From positions 1-28,468 of the forward strand of contig JAZKEQ010000044.1 in assembly GCA_040386935.1 (NCBI GenBank): a DNA stretch of 28,468 bases, written 5' to 3'. The position numbers were made by a program, and so were the translations under genes. Source of the stretch: JABMMZ01 sp040386935 (lineage in GTDB: Bacteria; Bacteroidota; Bacteroidia; NS11-12g; UBA955). Below the pieces are notes generated by a model that ran no database searches, was not told the DNA's origin, and saw nothing but the letters and a program-made list of their open reading frames with translations. How positions within the stretch are numbered: position 1 is the stretch's first letter; every line of letters starts with the position of its first letter. Shown piece by piece: positions 13,594 through 22,208 of the stretch.

Positions 13594-15513
13594 ATGAAAA
13601 AAGTAGTTTTGTTTTTAAGTATTTTAAGTTCTATTGTTTATTCACAGGCCCAACAAGGCTGTGCCTATCATAGGGCTGATGTAAATGGCCCAGAGCTAGC
13701 ACCACCACCTGCAGCCATTGATGAAATGAATAAATACGATGTGTCGTTTTATAAGCTCAACCTCGATGTGAAAAATAATTCGAGGGTCATTAGTGGTTCT
13801 GCAACTATTCAAGCAAAGGCGCTGATTGATATTACTGATATTGTTTTACAATTACATGAAAGCATGACGATAGATTCAGTGTTACTCGATAATGCCATTG
13901 TAAATTATTCGCGTTCGACAGATATTTTGACGATTTCTTCGGTGAATACGATAACAACCAATTCTAAATTTTCTGTAATTGTGTATTACCACGGCACGCC
14001 TGTATCTACAGGTCAAGGTGCATTAGGAGACGGTTTTTCTAATAATATTAACAACAAAGTGACCTGGTCATTGAGCGAGCCTTATTCAGCATACGAATGG
14101 TGGCCATGTAAACAAGTGCTGACAGATAAAGCGGACTCATGTGAAGTTTGGATAACAACCGATACCATCAACAAAGCAGGCTCTAATGGACTTTTGAAAA
14201 ATAAAACCATGATGGGTAGCGGGAAGGTGAGGTATGAATGGAAATCAACTTATCCAATTGCCTATTACTTAATTTTTGTAGCAGTAAGTCCCTATAAAGA
14301 ATACATTGCATACGCACACCCAAAAGGTTCTGATTCAATTTTAATTCAAAACTATTTATTGAAAAATGCGACTGTAGAAGATAAAATAAGTATTGATTAT
14401 ACACCTGCCCTTATTGAATTGTTTTCGGAAAAATTCGGGTTGTATCCATTTGCAAAAGAAAAATATGGACATGCTCAGGCTGAGTTTGGCGGTGCAATGG
14501 AGCATCAAACAATGAGTACAATGGGTGCAATTGATTTTACAATTGTAGCCCATGAGTTGGGGCATCAATGGTTTGGCGATTTAGTGACTTGTGCGAGTTG
14601 GTCAGATATATGGGTAAATGAAGGGTTTGCATCGTATTCAGAACTAATCGCGCTAGAGGCGTTACAGTCACCGGAAGCAGCAAAAGCTTGGGTGACAGAA
14701 GCAATGTCATTCGCTAAAAGTGGTGGAATAGTGCACTTGGAAGATTCACTTGATGTTACGGCCATGTTTGATACCTATACTGTTTATAAAAAAGGCGCCA
14801 TGATTTTGCGCATGTTGCGTTATGAAATAAACAATGATTCAATTTTCTTTAAAGGTATTCGCAATTATTTACAGGCACATCGATACAAGAATGCTTATAC
14901 GAATGATTTTAAAACCATCATGGAGCAAACTACCGGTAAAAATTTGAGTGTATTTTTTAACCAATGGTATTATAACATTGGTCACCCGATAATATCAGGC
15001 CAATGGGATCAGGTAGGAGCACAGCTATGGTTGGAATTAAATCAATATGCGAGTATGGGTAGCAGTACTGTATTTAAAACACCCATTGATATAACTTTCC
15101 GTTATGATGGTGGCGATACGACAATTCGAGTAATGTTAGATAAGTCTGTTAATCTTTATAATTTTAATTTACCCGGTAAAACAATTTACTCAATACGAAT
15201 TGATGAAGGCAATTACCTATTAAATGATGTATTTAGTATTGCCCGGAATACTTCGATGTCAATCAATAAAAGTTTGCATTCTGAGTTTAAAGAGGTCGTG
15301 TTATTTCCAAATCCTGTAGATAAGCTACTCAATATATCAGGTGCACAAGGTTGCCTGATTAAAATTAATAATGTACTAGGGCAGCAAGTCAATGAATTTG
15401 CAGTAGATTCAGACTTTACTGCGGTCGATCTGAGTGATTTGCCACCAGGAATTTACATTGTACAGTTAGTTAGAAATGGTGCAAGTTCCAATCTTAAATT
15501 TTTAAAACAATAA
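13594..15513 (+). CDS. Secreted M1-family aminopeptidase with type IX sorting domain
   Basis: This 639-residue protein is a gluzincin of peptidase family M1. It has a signal peptide (1-19), an N-terminal beta-sandwich domain, the exopeptidase motif GGAMEH (299-304; GAMEH replaces GAMEN), the zinc site HELGH (320-324) with the third ligand E343 in VNEGFASY 18 residues on, and the transition-state tyrosine region VYKKGAMIL near 398. It lacks the large C-terminal helical domain of full-size M1 enzymes; instead residues about 562-639 form a type IX (Por) sorting domain (FPNPVDKLL to GIYIVQLV), so the mature enzyme should be exported and anchored or released at the surface. A delta-60 repeat protein follows 25 bases downstream. 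Confidence 0.92.
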   Translation: MKKVVLFLSILSSIVYSQAQQGCAYHRADVNGPELAPPPAAIDEMNKYDVSFYKLNLDVKNNSRVISGSATIQAKALIDITDIVLQLHESMTIDSVLLDNAIVNYSRSTDILTISSVNTITTNSKFSVIVYYHGTPVSTGQGALGDGFSNNINNKVTWSLSEPYSAYEWWPCKQVLTDKADSCEVWITTDTINKAGSNGLLKNKTMMGSGKVRYEWKSTYPIAYYLIFVAVSPYKEYIAYAHPKGSDSILIQNYLLKNATVEDKISIDYTPALIELFSEKFGLYPFAKEKYGHAQAEFGGAMEHQTMSTMGAIDFTIVAHELGHQWFGDLVTCASWSDIWVNEGFASYSELIALEALQSPEAAKAWVTEAMSFAKSGGIVHLEDSLDVTAMFDTYTVYKKGAMILRMLRYEINNDSIFFKGIRNYLQAHRYKNAYTNDFKTIMEQTTGKNLSVFFNQWYYNIGHPIISGQWDQVGAQLWLELNQYASMGSSTVFKTPIDITFRYDGGDTTIRVMLDKSVNLYNFNLPGKTIYSIRIDEGNYLLNDVFSIARNTSMSINKSLHSEFKEVVLFPNPVDKLLNISGAQGCLIKINNVLGQQVNEFAVDSDFTAVDLSDLPPGIYIVQLVRNGASSNLKFLKQ

Positions 15514-15538
15514 TCATCACATTTTTAAGCACAAAATC

Positions 15539-17077
15539 ATGAAACAATTAAAATTAATTTTAATGCTTGTATTGCTTCAAAATGTGAATGCAATAGCACA
15601 GACTCCGGGAACACTGGATTTAACTTTTGGAACCAATGGCGTTATAGCCAATCAGATTCCTATCAAAAATGTGGATGGTGCCTATATTACACAACAACTC
15701 AGGCAACAGGATGGAAAATATATAGCCAACGTAAATGAATATCATTACGATGATATAACGGGAATTTATATTGAAAAGTATTATCTCATGAGGTTTCATA
15801 CGGATGGACAAATTGATCATTCATTTGGAACGAATGGTGTATTTTCAATCGATTTTTCAGTTTCAAGCATGTTTTTACTGGCCGGTAACAAAATATTGTT
15901 ATGCGGAACTGAAGAAGAAGAAATAATAACTGCCCGTGTTTTAGACAATGGCACATTTGATATTACCTACGGCTATAAAGGGAAAAATTATACCGGTTTA
16001 TTTATTCCATTTTATGCTGCTGAACAAATGAAAGATGGAGGATTGATAATTTCATCTAACCAACCTTCAGATGGTCGAAACCTACTAATTAAGTTTGATG
16101 CAGGAGGTAATCGCGATTTTAATTTTGGAGAAAATGGCATCAGATATTACAGCTATGATTTGAATTTAGGCTACCGCTATATTTCAAGAATTAAACAGAT
16201 GAGTAACGGTCAATTTATTTTAGGCGGAGTAAGTTACCTCAATAACAATACAAATACCTTTTTTATACGTTTAAATGAACAATTAAATTACGATTCAACT
16301 TTTAGTAATGATGGTAATTTTCAGCTGCCATATACTGGTTTTCGTTTAAGTAATTTCGAAATAATGAATGACGGTAAAATATTGGCCGGTGGTTTTTACT
16401 ACTTTAATTCATTCAATAATATGGGTATTATTTTTTCGAGAATGAAATCGGATGGTACTCTCGACAGTACATTTGGAGTAAAAGGAACACGTACAACAAG
16501 TTTTGGAGGTGCGAGAGATTTGTTGGTTAAATTCATACTTCAACCTGATAGCAAGATAATAGCCATTGGTAATTCAAATAGTCGCTTTGCTCTCCTGCGT
16601 TTAACAGCTAATGGTACTTTAGACCCTGTTTTTAATGGTACAGGAAAAACTGTAACACCATTTAACGGATGTATTGATGCCAATGCGACATACGTTAATA
16701 TGGAACCTGATGGTAAATTACTGGTAACTGGTCATGCTAATTATCAGGATTCTGTCGCTAAATTTACAATGGCAAGGTATCACAGTGGATACAATACAAG
16801 CATAAGCACTGTCAGGTTGACTATGCCTGTTGCAATTGCCCCTAATCCTACAACCAATCAATGTAAAATTTCATATACAGTTAGCAATGAACAAACAGTA
16901 AGTATTTCATTGTACAATATTCACGGTCAAGTTGTATTTGAACAAAAAATCGAACCCCAATCCCCGGGAAATCAAGAACTCATATTGTCATTGGATGATT
17001 TTTCTCCGGGTGTTTATTTCCTAAATATTCAAAACGGAGAAGCTCAAGGTGTTATTAAAATTATAAAATCAGAATAA
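15539..17077 (+). CDS. Secreted delta-60 repeat protein with type IX sorting domain
   Basis: This 512-residue protein has a signal peptide (1-20, ending AIAQ) and about seven delta-60 repeats, each marked by a phrase like GTLDLTFGTNGV, GQIDHSFGTNGVF, GNRDFNFGENGI, GTLDSTFGVKGT or GTLDPVFNGTGK. These repeats are expected to form a beta-propeller-like surface structure. The C-terminal 80 residues are a type IX sorting domain (IAPNPTTNQCKISY, then SPGVYFLNIQNGE). It is probably co-transcribed with the M1 peptidase, 25 bases upstream. A binding or structural role at the cell surface is likely, but none is established for the family. No catalytic residues are apparent. Confidence 0.88.
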   Translation: MKQLKLILMLVLLQNVNAIAQTPGTLDLTFGTNGVIANQIPIKNVDGAYITQQLRQQDGKYIANVNEYHYDDITGIYIEKYYLMRFHTDGQIDHSFGTNGVFSIDFSVSSMFLLAGNKILLCGTEEEEIITARVLDNGTFDITYGYKGKNYTGLFIPFYAAEQMKDGGLIISSNQPSDGRNLLIKFDAGGNRDFNFGENGIRYYSYDLNLGYRYISRIKQMSNGQFILGGVSYLNNNTNTFFIRLNEQLNYDSTFSNDGNFQLPYTGFRLSNFEIMNDGKILAGGFYYFNSFNNMGIIFSRMKSDGTLDSTFGVKGTRTTSFGGARDLLVKFILQPDSKIIAIGNSNSRFALLRLTANGTLDPVFNGTGKTVTPFNGCIDANATYVNMEPDGKLLVTGHANYQDSVAKFTMARYHSGYNTSISTVRLTMPVAIAPNPTTNQCKISYTVSNEQTVSISLYNIHGQVVFEQKIEPQSPGNQELILSLDDFSPGVYFLNIQNGEAQGVIKIIKSE

Positions 17078-17132
17078 GCGAATATATTGAGGCATATTTT
17101 TATACCCAATCAGTTTGTGTTAAGAACTGTAA

Positions 17133-17282
17133 CTGCATGATAAACATTGGTTTCAGCTGCATTTAAGCGAATATTTATCGGAACCACTACCTCCTAAAAA
17201 AACGAAGGAAGTTGAAAGTATCCCTGAATTTACAGCAATTATTGCCCGAGGGAACGAAAAATTAAAAATATTGAAAACTTAG
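17133..17282 (+). pseudogene. Possible gene remnant upstream of purL
   Basis: In this frame 49 codons without a stop give a protein-like text (HLSEYLSEPLPPKK, then EFTAIIARGNEKLKIL) ending in TAG, with no ATG, GTG or TTG start near its beginning and a stop immediately before it. A neighbouring frame upstream (17102-17137) is also open. This looks like the decayed 3' end of a gene, possibly with a frameshift, but chance cannot be excluded. I do not recognise the family. Confidence 0.3.
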
Positions 17283-17285
17283 TTT

Positions 17286-17314
17286 TTTGCCCTCGTTGCT
17301 AAAACTTAAATTTG
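17286..17314 (+). promoter_or_regulatory. Promoter of purL
   Basis: TAAATTTG (17307-17314) is a perfect -7 element, with TTTG at 17286-17289 at a slightly short 17-base spacing. The ATG at 17320 is six bases past the -7 element, so purL should be leaderless or nearly so. Confidence 0.6.
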
Positions 17315-17319
17315 CACCA

Positions 17320-19533
17320 ATGGAATCAGCAACGCTAGAACAAGCCAAACAACTGGGTTTATTGCCCGAAGAATTTGATAAAATTACTGCCATCTTAGGA
17401 CGCACACCAAATTTTACTGAGCTCAGCATATACTCAGTGATGTGGAGTGAACACTGTTCTTATAAAAACTCTATTACCTGGTTGAAAACCTTGCCAAAAG
17501 AAGGTCCGGCCATGCTGGCCAAAGCCGGTGAGGAAAACGCAGGATTAGTAGACATCGGAGACGGTTTGGCCGTTTGTTTTAAAATTGAATCTCATAATCA
17601 CCCAAGTGCAATTGAGCCTTATCAAGGTGCAGCAACAGGTGTGGGTGGTATCAACCGCGATATATTTTCAATGGGCGCTCGTCCAATTGCTCAACTCAAC
17701 TCACTAAGATTCGGCAATATCAATACAGCCCGCACCCAGTGGTTGTTGAAAGGTGTTGTAAAAGGTATCGGTGACTACGGTAATGCCTTTGGTATTCCTA
17801 CTGTTGGCGGTGAAGTGTATTTTGATGATTGCTACGAAACCAATATTCTGGTAAATGCCATGAGTGTGGGTATTGCTAAAGTAGGTACCACTATTTCTGC
17901 CATTGCAGAAGGTGTGGGCAATCCTGTTTATATCTTTGGCGCTGCTACAGGCAAAGATGGTATTCACGGTGCTGCATTTGCAAGTAAAGATATATCTGAA
18001 GACAGTATCAACGATTTGCCAAGTGTACAGGTTGGTGATCCTTTCTGGGAAAAACTAATTCTGGAAGCCAGTATGGAATTAATTAGCACAGGTGCCATCA
18101 TCGGTATGCAGGACATGGGTGCAGCAGGAATCACCTGCAGTACCAGCGAAATGGCTGCAAAAAGCGGTACAGGCATGATCATTCATTTGGATAAGGTGCC
18201 AATGCGCCAACAAAATATGAAAGGCTGGGAAGTATTGTTATCAGAAAGCCAGGAGCGTATGTTGGTGATTTTGGAAAAAGGCAAAGAACATTTAGCAGAA
18301 GCGATCTTCAAAAAATGGGAATTGACCTATAATCAAATAGGAGAGGTGACTGATACAGGTCGTGTGCAATACTACATGAACGGTCAGTTAGAAGCCGATA
18401 TTCCTGCTGAAAGTTTAGCATTGGGCGGTGGCGCTCCGGTGTATAAACGCGAATGGGAAACACCTAAATATTTCGAAAAAATCAATGCGTATAATTTTGA
18501 TAACATTGAAGAGCCAAAAGACATGAAAGCAGTTGCAGAATTCTTATTGCAACAGCCAAATATAGCTTCTAAGAAATGGGTGTTTAATCAATACGACAGC
18601 ATGGTGGGTACAGTGAATCAAAGTACCAATATACCAAGTGACGCAGCAGTAGTAAGAGTAAAAGGTAGTAATAAATCATTGGCATTGACAGTAGATTGCA
18701 ACAGCCGTTATGTATATGCCAATCCTGAAGTGGGTTGTGCCATTGCAGTTGCTGAAGCAGCGCGTAATATTACCTGTACAGGTGGATTGCCAAGTGCGAT
18801 TACCAACTGTTTAAACTTTGGTAATCCTTATGATAAAGAAGTTTACTATCAGTTCAAACACAGTATCGATGGCATGAGTAAAGCCTGTCTGGTTTTCAAT
18901 ACCCCTGTTACAGGAGGTAATGTGAGTTTCTATAACCAAAGCAGTGATGGTATAGCAGTGTATCCAACACCTACTATAGGTATGGTTGGTATCGTTGAAA
19001 AACCTGAACACCACACGGGTTCAGCATTTCAGAATGAGAGTGATTTGATTTATCTATTGGGTAAATCTCATAACGATATCAGCAGCAGTCAATATTTGGC
19101 GAAGTACCACAAAGTGGAATTCTCACCGGCTCCTTACCTCGACCTGGAAGAAGAAAAGCAATTACAGGATGCTGTTTACAAAGCGATCACTGAGGGTTTG
19201 ATTCAATCAGCTCACGATATCAGTGAAGGTGGTTTGTTTATCACCCTTGCTGAATCAGCGATGCAAAGCGGTAAAGGATTTGATATTTGTACAGATGCAA
19301 CTTACAGACAAGATGCTTGGTTGTTTGGTGAAGCTCAAGGAAGAATTACTGTAACCATTAAATCTGAAAACATTGCAAAACTTGAAGAGTTAATGAATAA
19401 AGCAGGTGTTCCTTATCTTCACATCGGTGAAGTAAAGGGCAGCGATATGGTAATTGATGAAGTATCATTTGGTAGTATCAATGCTCATAAAGAACTTTAC
19501 GATAACGCCATTGCTAAAACCATTCAAGGTTAA
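17320..19533 (+). CDS. purL: Phosphoribosylformylglycinamidine synthase subunit PurL
   Basis: This 737-residue protein is the small type of PurL, which makes formylglycinamidine ribonucleotide in the fourth step of purine synthesis and needs separate PurQ (glutaminase) and PurS subunits; neither is in the window. Recognisable blocks are SVMWSEHCSYKNS (near 38), the ATP/substrate region KIESHNHPSAIEPYQGAATG (about 88-107), GGINRDIFSMGARPIAQLNSLRFG, and the second half's STNIPSDAAVVRVK and CTGGLPSAITNCLNFGNP. The upstream in-frame TTG at 17287 would add 11 residues but lies in the promoter; ATG 17320 is preferred. A TPR protein gene begins six bases after its stop, so the two are co-transcribed. 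Confidence 0.95.
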   Translation: MESATLEQAKQLGLLPEEFDKITAILGRTPNFTELSIYSVMWSEHCSYKNSITWLKTLPKEGPAMLAKAGEENAGLVDIGDGLAVCFKIESHNHPSAIEPYQGAATGVGGINRDIFSMGARPIAQLNSLRFGNINTARTQWLLKGVVKGIGDYGNAFGIPTVGGEVYFDDCYETNILVNAMSVGIAKVGTTISAIAEGVGNPVYIFGAATGKDGIHGAAFASKDISEDSINDLPSVQVGDPFWEKLILEASMELISTGAIIGMQDMGAAGITCSTSEMAAKSGTGMIIHLDKVPMRQQNMKGWEVLLSESQERMLVILEKGKEHLAEAIFKKWELTYNQIGEVTDTGRVQYYMNGQLEADIPAESLALGGGAPVYKREWETPKYFEKINAYNFDNIEEPKDMKAVAEFLLQQPNIASKKWVFNQYDSMVGTVNQSTNIPSDAAVVRVKGSNKSLALTVDCNSRYVYANPEVGCAIAVAEAARNITCTGGLPSAITNCLNFGNPYDKEVYYQFKHSIDGMSKACLVFNTPVTGGNVSFYNQSSDGIAVYPTPTIGMVGIVEKPEHHTGSAFQNESDLIYLLGKSHNDISSSQYLAKYHKVEFSPAPYLDLEEEKQLQDAVYKAITEGLIQSAHDISEGGLFITLAESAMQSGKGFDICTDATYRQDAWLFGEAQGRITVTIKSENIAKLEELMNKAGVPYLHIGEVKGSDMVIDEVSFGSINAHKELYDNAIAKTIQG

Positions 19534-19539
19534 TCTACA

Positions 19540-20427
19540 ATGAACAATAAAACACCTGAAGCCTTTCTGATTGAAGTATGCGATCACAACATCGCATGGG
19601 CGCTCAACAAGGGGTTTGAATGGTTCACAACAGCTTTTTTACCGACATTGAAAAATGCCGGTGCTACGATGACTGAAGAGCACCATGAGTTGTTATCAGA
19701 CTGTTGGTATGTAGCAGGTGATATTTATGATATGATTGGCGCACCCAATCGCGCAATAGATGCCTATCAGCAATCCATTGCTTTTGATGATTCAAATGCT
19801 GCGGCTTACCGCGAATTAGCCAATATGTATTACAATATTGGTAAGTATGAGCAGGCTTTGGTATTCATCAATCAGTCGATTGAGATCGACCCTGATGACA
19901 GTGAAGCATTGGAGAATATGAACAGTATTGCATTGGAAGTCAACGACCCTTCTGAGCCCTTATTTGCAGCGGATGATGTTAACTGGATTATACAGGAGCG
20001 CCTGGCCAATATGCAATTTGACAAGGTAATTGCAGAACTGAAAGGCAGCGATGATATTTATTTACTCCAACGTTTGGCCTGCGCTTACGGAGGCTTAGGT
20101 GATGAAGAAGCTTATCTGTCGACCTGGAAAACAATCACAGAAATGCAAGAGGATTTTGAACTCGATTATTCCGATTGGTTCTTTATGCCTTCAGATATAT
20201 TGGATGGCAAAGAGATATGGGTGATGTTAAAGTCAGCCATTCAACACATACAACCGTCCGTATTTTTTCACGATGAGAGTCTTGAAGAGGATTATCCGCA
20301 ATTAACCGCGAAAGAGCGTAAATCATTGATCATTGATTACAATATTTTGGCAGCAGATAATAAAGTGAATGAACTCAAAATGCTGAAATCAAAATATCCT
20401 AAATGGGAAGTTTTGAAGGAGTATTGA
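19540..20427 (+). CDS. Tetratricopeptide-repeat protein
   Basis: This 295-residue cytoplasmic protein has at least two tetratricopeptide repeats, at about residues 53-84 (SDCWYVAGDIYDMIGAPNRAIDAYQQSIAF) and 87-118 (AAYRELANMYYNIGKYEQAL, then INQSIEIDPDD), plus a more divergent helical C-terminal half (about 140-295) rich in acidic and aromatic residues that may continue the superhelix. TPRs mediate protein contacts. There is no signal peptide or membrane segment. The gene follows purL by six bases. A link to purine synthesis is not implied by anything in the sequence; adjacency may be incidental. Confidence 0.85.
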   Translation: MNNKTPEAFLIEVCDHNIAWALNKGFEWFTTAFLPTLKNAGATMTEEHHELLSDCWYVAGDIYDMIGAPNRAIDAYQQSIAFDDSNAAAYRELANMYYNIGKYEQALVFINQSIEIDPDDSEALENMNSIALEVNDPSEPLFAADDVNWIIQERLANMQFDKVIAELKGSDDIYLLQRLACAYGGLGDEEAYLSTWKTITEMQEDFELDYSDWFFMPSDILDGKEIWVMLKSAIQHIQPSVFFHDESLEEDYPQLTAKERKSLIIDYNILAADNKVNELKMLKSKYPKWEVLKEY

Positions 20428-20447
20428 TTCACAATCTTAAAGTGAAT
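20427..20447 (+). terminator. Weak hairpin after the TPR gene
   Basis: ATTCAC pairs with GTGAAT around a nine-base loop, followed by TTATTTC. The stem is only six base pairs and the T-run is broken, so it may be a weak terminator of the purL transcript or chance. Confidence 0.3.
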
Positions 20448-20533
20448 TTATTTCATTAAAAAAATATTAACCTTCTGTATTCATTGGTATTACTAGGGTT
20501 TAAGTTGGTCTATTTATTTTTATTTAAAATAAA

Positions 20534-20566
20534 TTTGTAGAATTGGATTTAATCAATTTACCTTTG
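20534..20566 (+). promoter_or_regulatory. Promoter of the methionine operon
   Basis: TTTG (20534-20537), a 21-base spacer and TACCTTTG (20559-20566) match the consensus. The predicted start is about 15 bases before the first stem of the SAM riboswitch. Confidence 0.7.
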
Positions 20567-20586
20567 CACCAGTTATTTTAAATGTT

Positions 20587-20702
20587 ACTTATCAAGAAAG
20601 GTAGAGGGAAATGGCCCGATGAAACCTTGACAACCTACCCCGGTTTAATTATTGGGATAAGGTGCCAACTCCAGCTCTGGTGCAAACCGGGGAAAGATAG
20701 GT
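20587..20702 (+). ncRNA. SAM-I (S-box) riboswitch aptamer
   Basis: The S-box core is plain: ATCAAGAAAGGTAGAGGGA, TGGCCCGATGAAACC, GACAACC and AAGGTGCCAACTCCAGC. P1 pairs ACTTATC (20587-20593) with GATAGGT (20696-20702); P2 pairs GGTAG with CTACC; P4 is CTCTGGT (20675-20681) with ACCGGGG (20686-20692) capped by a GCAA tetraloop. It should bind S-adenosylmethionine and lower expression of the two downstream methionine genes when SAM is plentiful. The terminator that follows suggests control of transcription, but I see no obvious antiterminator pairing between the P1 3' strand and the terminator. Confidence 0.93.
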
Positions 20703-20740
20703 TAGAATTAGTTTTACAATATTCAAGTACACGATATTGA

Positions 20741-20774
20741 AAAGCGCTTCTGACTTTACAGAAGCGCTTTTTTT
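20741..20774 (+). terminator. Terminator in the SAM riboswitch expression platform
   Basis: AAAGCGCTTCTG (20741-20752) pairs perfectly over 12 bp with CAGAAGCGCTTT (20759-20770) around ACTTTA, and seven T residues follow the GC stem (20768-20774). It lies 38 bases after the aptamer and 72 before the start codon. CTTCTG at 20784-20789 could compete for CAGAAG in the right arm. Confidence 0.85.
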
Positions 20775-20806
20775 GTTTAAAGCCTTCTGTGCAGTTGCTC
20801 TTGGTA

Positions 20807-20840
20807 GTAATTTTTTTGGTAATCAAATAAAAAAAATTAC
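20807..20840 (+). promoter_or_regulatory. Second hairpin next to the metB-like start codon
   Basis: GTAATTTTTTT (20807-20817) is the perfect inverted repeat of AAAAAAATTAC (20830-20840) with a 12-base loop. It ends six bases before the ATG at 20847 and so would place the translation initiation region beside an 11-bp, AT-only stem. Confidence 0.5.
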
Positions 20841-20846
20841 ACCACA

Positions 20847-22031
20847 ATGAACAAAACAACATCCATCATTCACGCAATTCCTGTTGATGAACTTACAGGA
20901 TCAATCTCGGTTCCCATCTATCAAACTGCCACTTATGTGCAGCAGTCACCGGGCGTTAACAAAGGGTACGACTATGCCCGCAGTAACAATCCAACACGAG
21001 CAGCCCTCGAAAATCTGGTTGCTCAACTCGAAGAAGGTCACAGTGCCTATGCTTTTGCTACGGGTCTTGCTGCCATCGATGCTGTACTTAAATTATTGTC
21101 TGCCGGTGATGAAATCATTGCTGTAGATGATATTTATGGAGGCGCTTATCGCTTATTCACTCATGTATACGCTAAGTTTGGTATCAAGGTGCATTATGTT
21201 GATACTACCGATGCAGAAAATGTGCTCGATATTATCAGTGATCAAACAAAACTGATATGGTTAGAATCGCCTACTAATCCCACACTGAAAATTTCTGATA
21301 TCAGAAAAATATGCGCAGTAGCGAAAACAAAAAATGCATTGGTTGTGGTTGATAATACCTTCGCTTCACCTATTGCTCAACAACCGTTCAAGCTGGGTGC
21401 TGACATTGTCATTCACAGTGGTACGAAATATTTGGGAGGGCATTCTGATTTAGTGGCTGGACTAGTAGTAGTGAATAATCAGGAACTTTCTGATAAAATA
21501 AAATTTATTCAAAATGCTTCAGGAGGTATTCTGGGTCCACAAGACTGTTGGCTCTTGATTCGAGGTATTGAAACAATTACACTGCGCGTTACAAGACAAT
21601 GTGAAACGGCTTTAAAAGTTGCACAATTTTTAACTCAATGCGATGCTGTTGATGAAGTGTATTATCCGGGTCTGACTCATCACAAAAATCACGACATTGC
21701 TAACATACAGCAAGGTGGTTTATACGGTGGTGTAATTTCATTTACACTAAAAAATAATACGGAAGCTGCTGCTGTTGCTTTGGTAACAGGTACGCAATAT
21801 TTTAAACTGGCAGAAAGTTTAGGTGGTGTCAAAAGTTTGATTTGCCATCCGGCTCAAATGACCCATAAGTCGATACCACGAGAAAAACGCTTGAGCTCAG
21901 GTGTGGCCGATTCATTGGTACGCCTATCATGCGGTATCGAAGATGCAGAAGATCTAATTTCAGATTTGGAATATGCATTGAAGAAAGTAAACACATTAGA
22001 AACTGTGGAGGAAATAGTGGTTAGGAATTAG
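20847..22031 (+). CDS. Trans-sulfuration PLP enzyme (cystathionine gamma-synthase type)
   Basis: This 394-residue enzyme is of the Cys/Met-metabolism PLP family (cystathionine gamma-synthase, cystathionine lyase, O-acetylhomoserine sulfhydrylase). It has YDYARSNNPTR (41-51), the cofactor-stacking YGGAYRLF (97-104), ESPTNPTLKISDI (140-152), VVDNTFASP (167-175) and the PLP lysine K194 in SGTKYLGGHSDLVAG. The sequence does not separate the three activities with certainty; the SAM riboswitch upstream and homoserine dehydrogenase downstream favour the biosynthetic direction (metB or sulfhydrylase). The extreme C-terminus (about TVEEIVVRN) is encoded by one copy of a short tandem repeat and may be an acquired extension. 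Cytoplasmic. Confidence 0.9.
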   Translation: MNKTTSIIHAIPVDELTGSISVPIYQTATYVQQSPGVNKGYDYARSNNPTRAALENLVAQLEEGHSAYAFATGLAAIDAVLKLLSAGDEIIAVDDIYGGAYRLFTHVYAKFGIKVHYVDTTDAENVLDIISDQTKLIWLESPTNPTLKISDIRKICAVAKTKNALVVVDNTFASPIAQQPFKLGADIVIHSGTKYLGGHSDLVAGLVVVNNQELSDKIKFIQNASGGILGPQDCWLLIRGIETITLRVTRQCETALKVAQFLTQCDAVDEVYYPGLTHHKNHDIANIQQGGLYGGVISFTLKNNTEAAAVALVTGTQYFKLAESLGGVKSLICHPAQMTHKSIPREKRLSSGVADSLVRLSCGIEDAEDLISDLEYALKKVNTLETVEEIVVRN

Positions 22032-22079
22032 TATAAAGGGGAAAGGATTTAGGAAATAGTGGTTAGGAATTGTATAAAG
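22009..22079. repeat. Tandem repeat spanning the stop codon of the metB-like gene
   Basis: A block of about 30 bases at 22009-22038 recurs at 22051-22079, 42 bases later, with a single base deleted; the first 21 bases are identical. The first copy contains the last codons and the TAG stop of the gene. Confidence 0.75.
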
Positions 22080-22108
22080 AATAACTATTTCTGAATTACC
22101 CATTAACT

Positions 22109-22198
22109 CAATCCCGAAGTGTCGGGACTTGCAATAACCAATAACCAATCCCGAAGTGTCGGGACTTTCAGTGACCATTAACCATTAACCAATAACCA
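22109..22198. repeat. Palindromic and AACCAAT-type repeats between metB-like and hom
   Basis: Two identical 22-base units (22109-22130 and 22146-22167), each with the hairpin TCCCGA-AGTG-TCGGGA, are separated by AATAACCAATAAC; a run of ATTAACC/AATAACC words follows up to the start of the next gene. Similar REP-like elements are scattered in many Bacteroidota genomes. The 177-base gap 22032-22208 holds no gene. Confidence 0.8.
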
Positions 22199-22208
22199 AT
22201 AACAAACA

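Noticed and set aside
22109..22198. Repeat-spacer pattern that could suggest a CRISPR array.
   Set aside because: There are only two units with a 15-base gap, the units are perfect short palindromes, and no cas genes are present.
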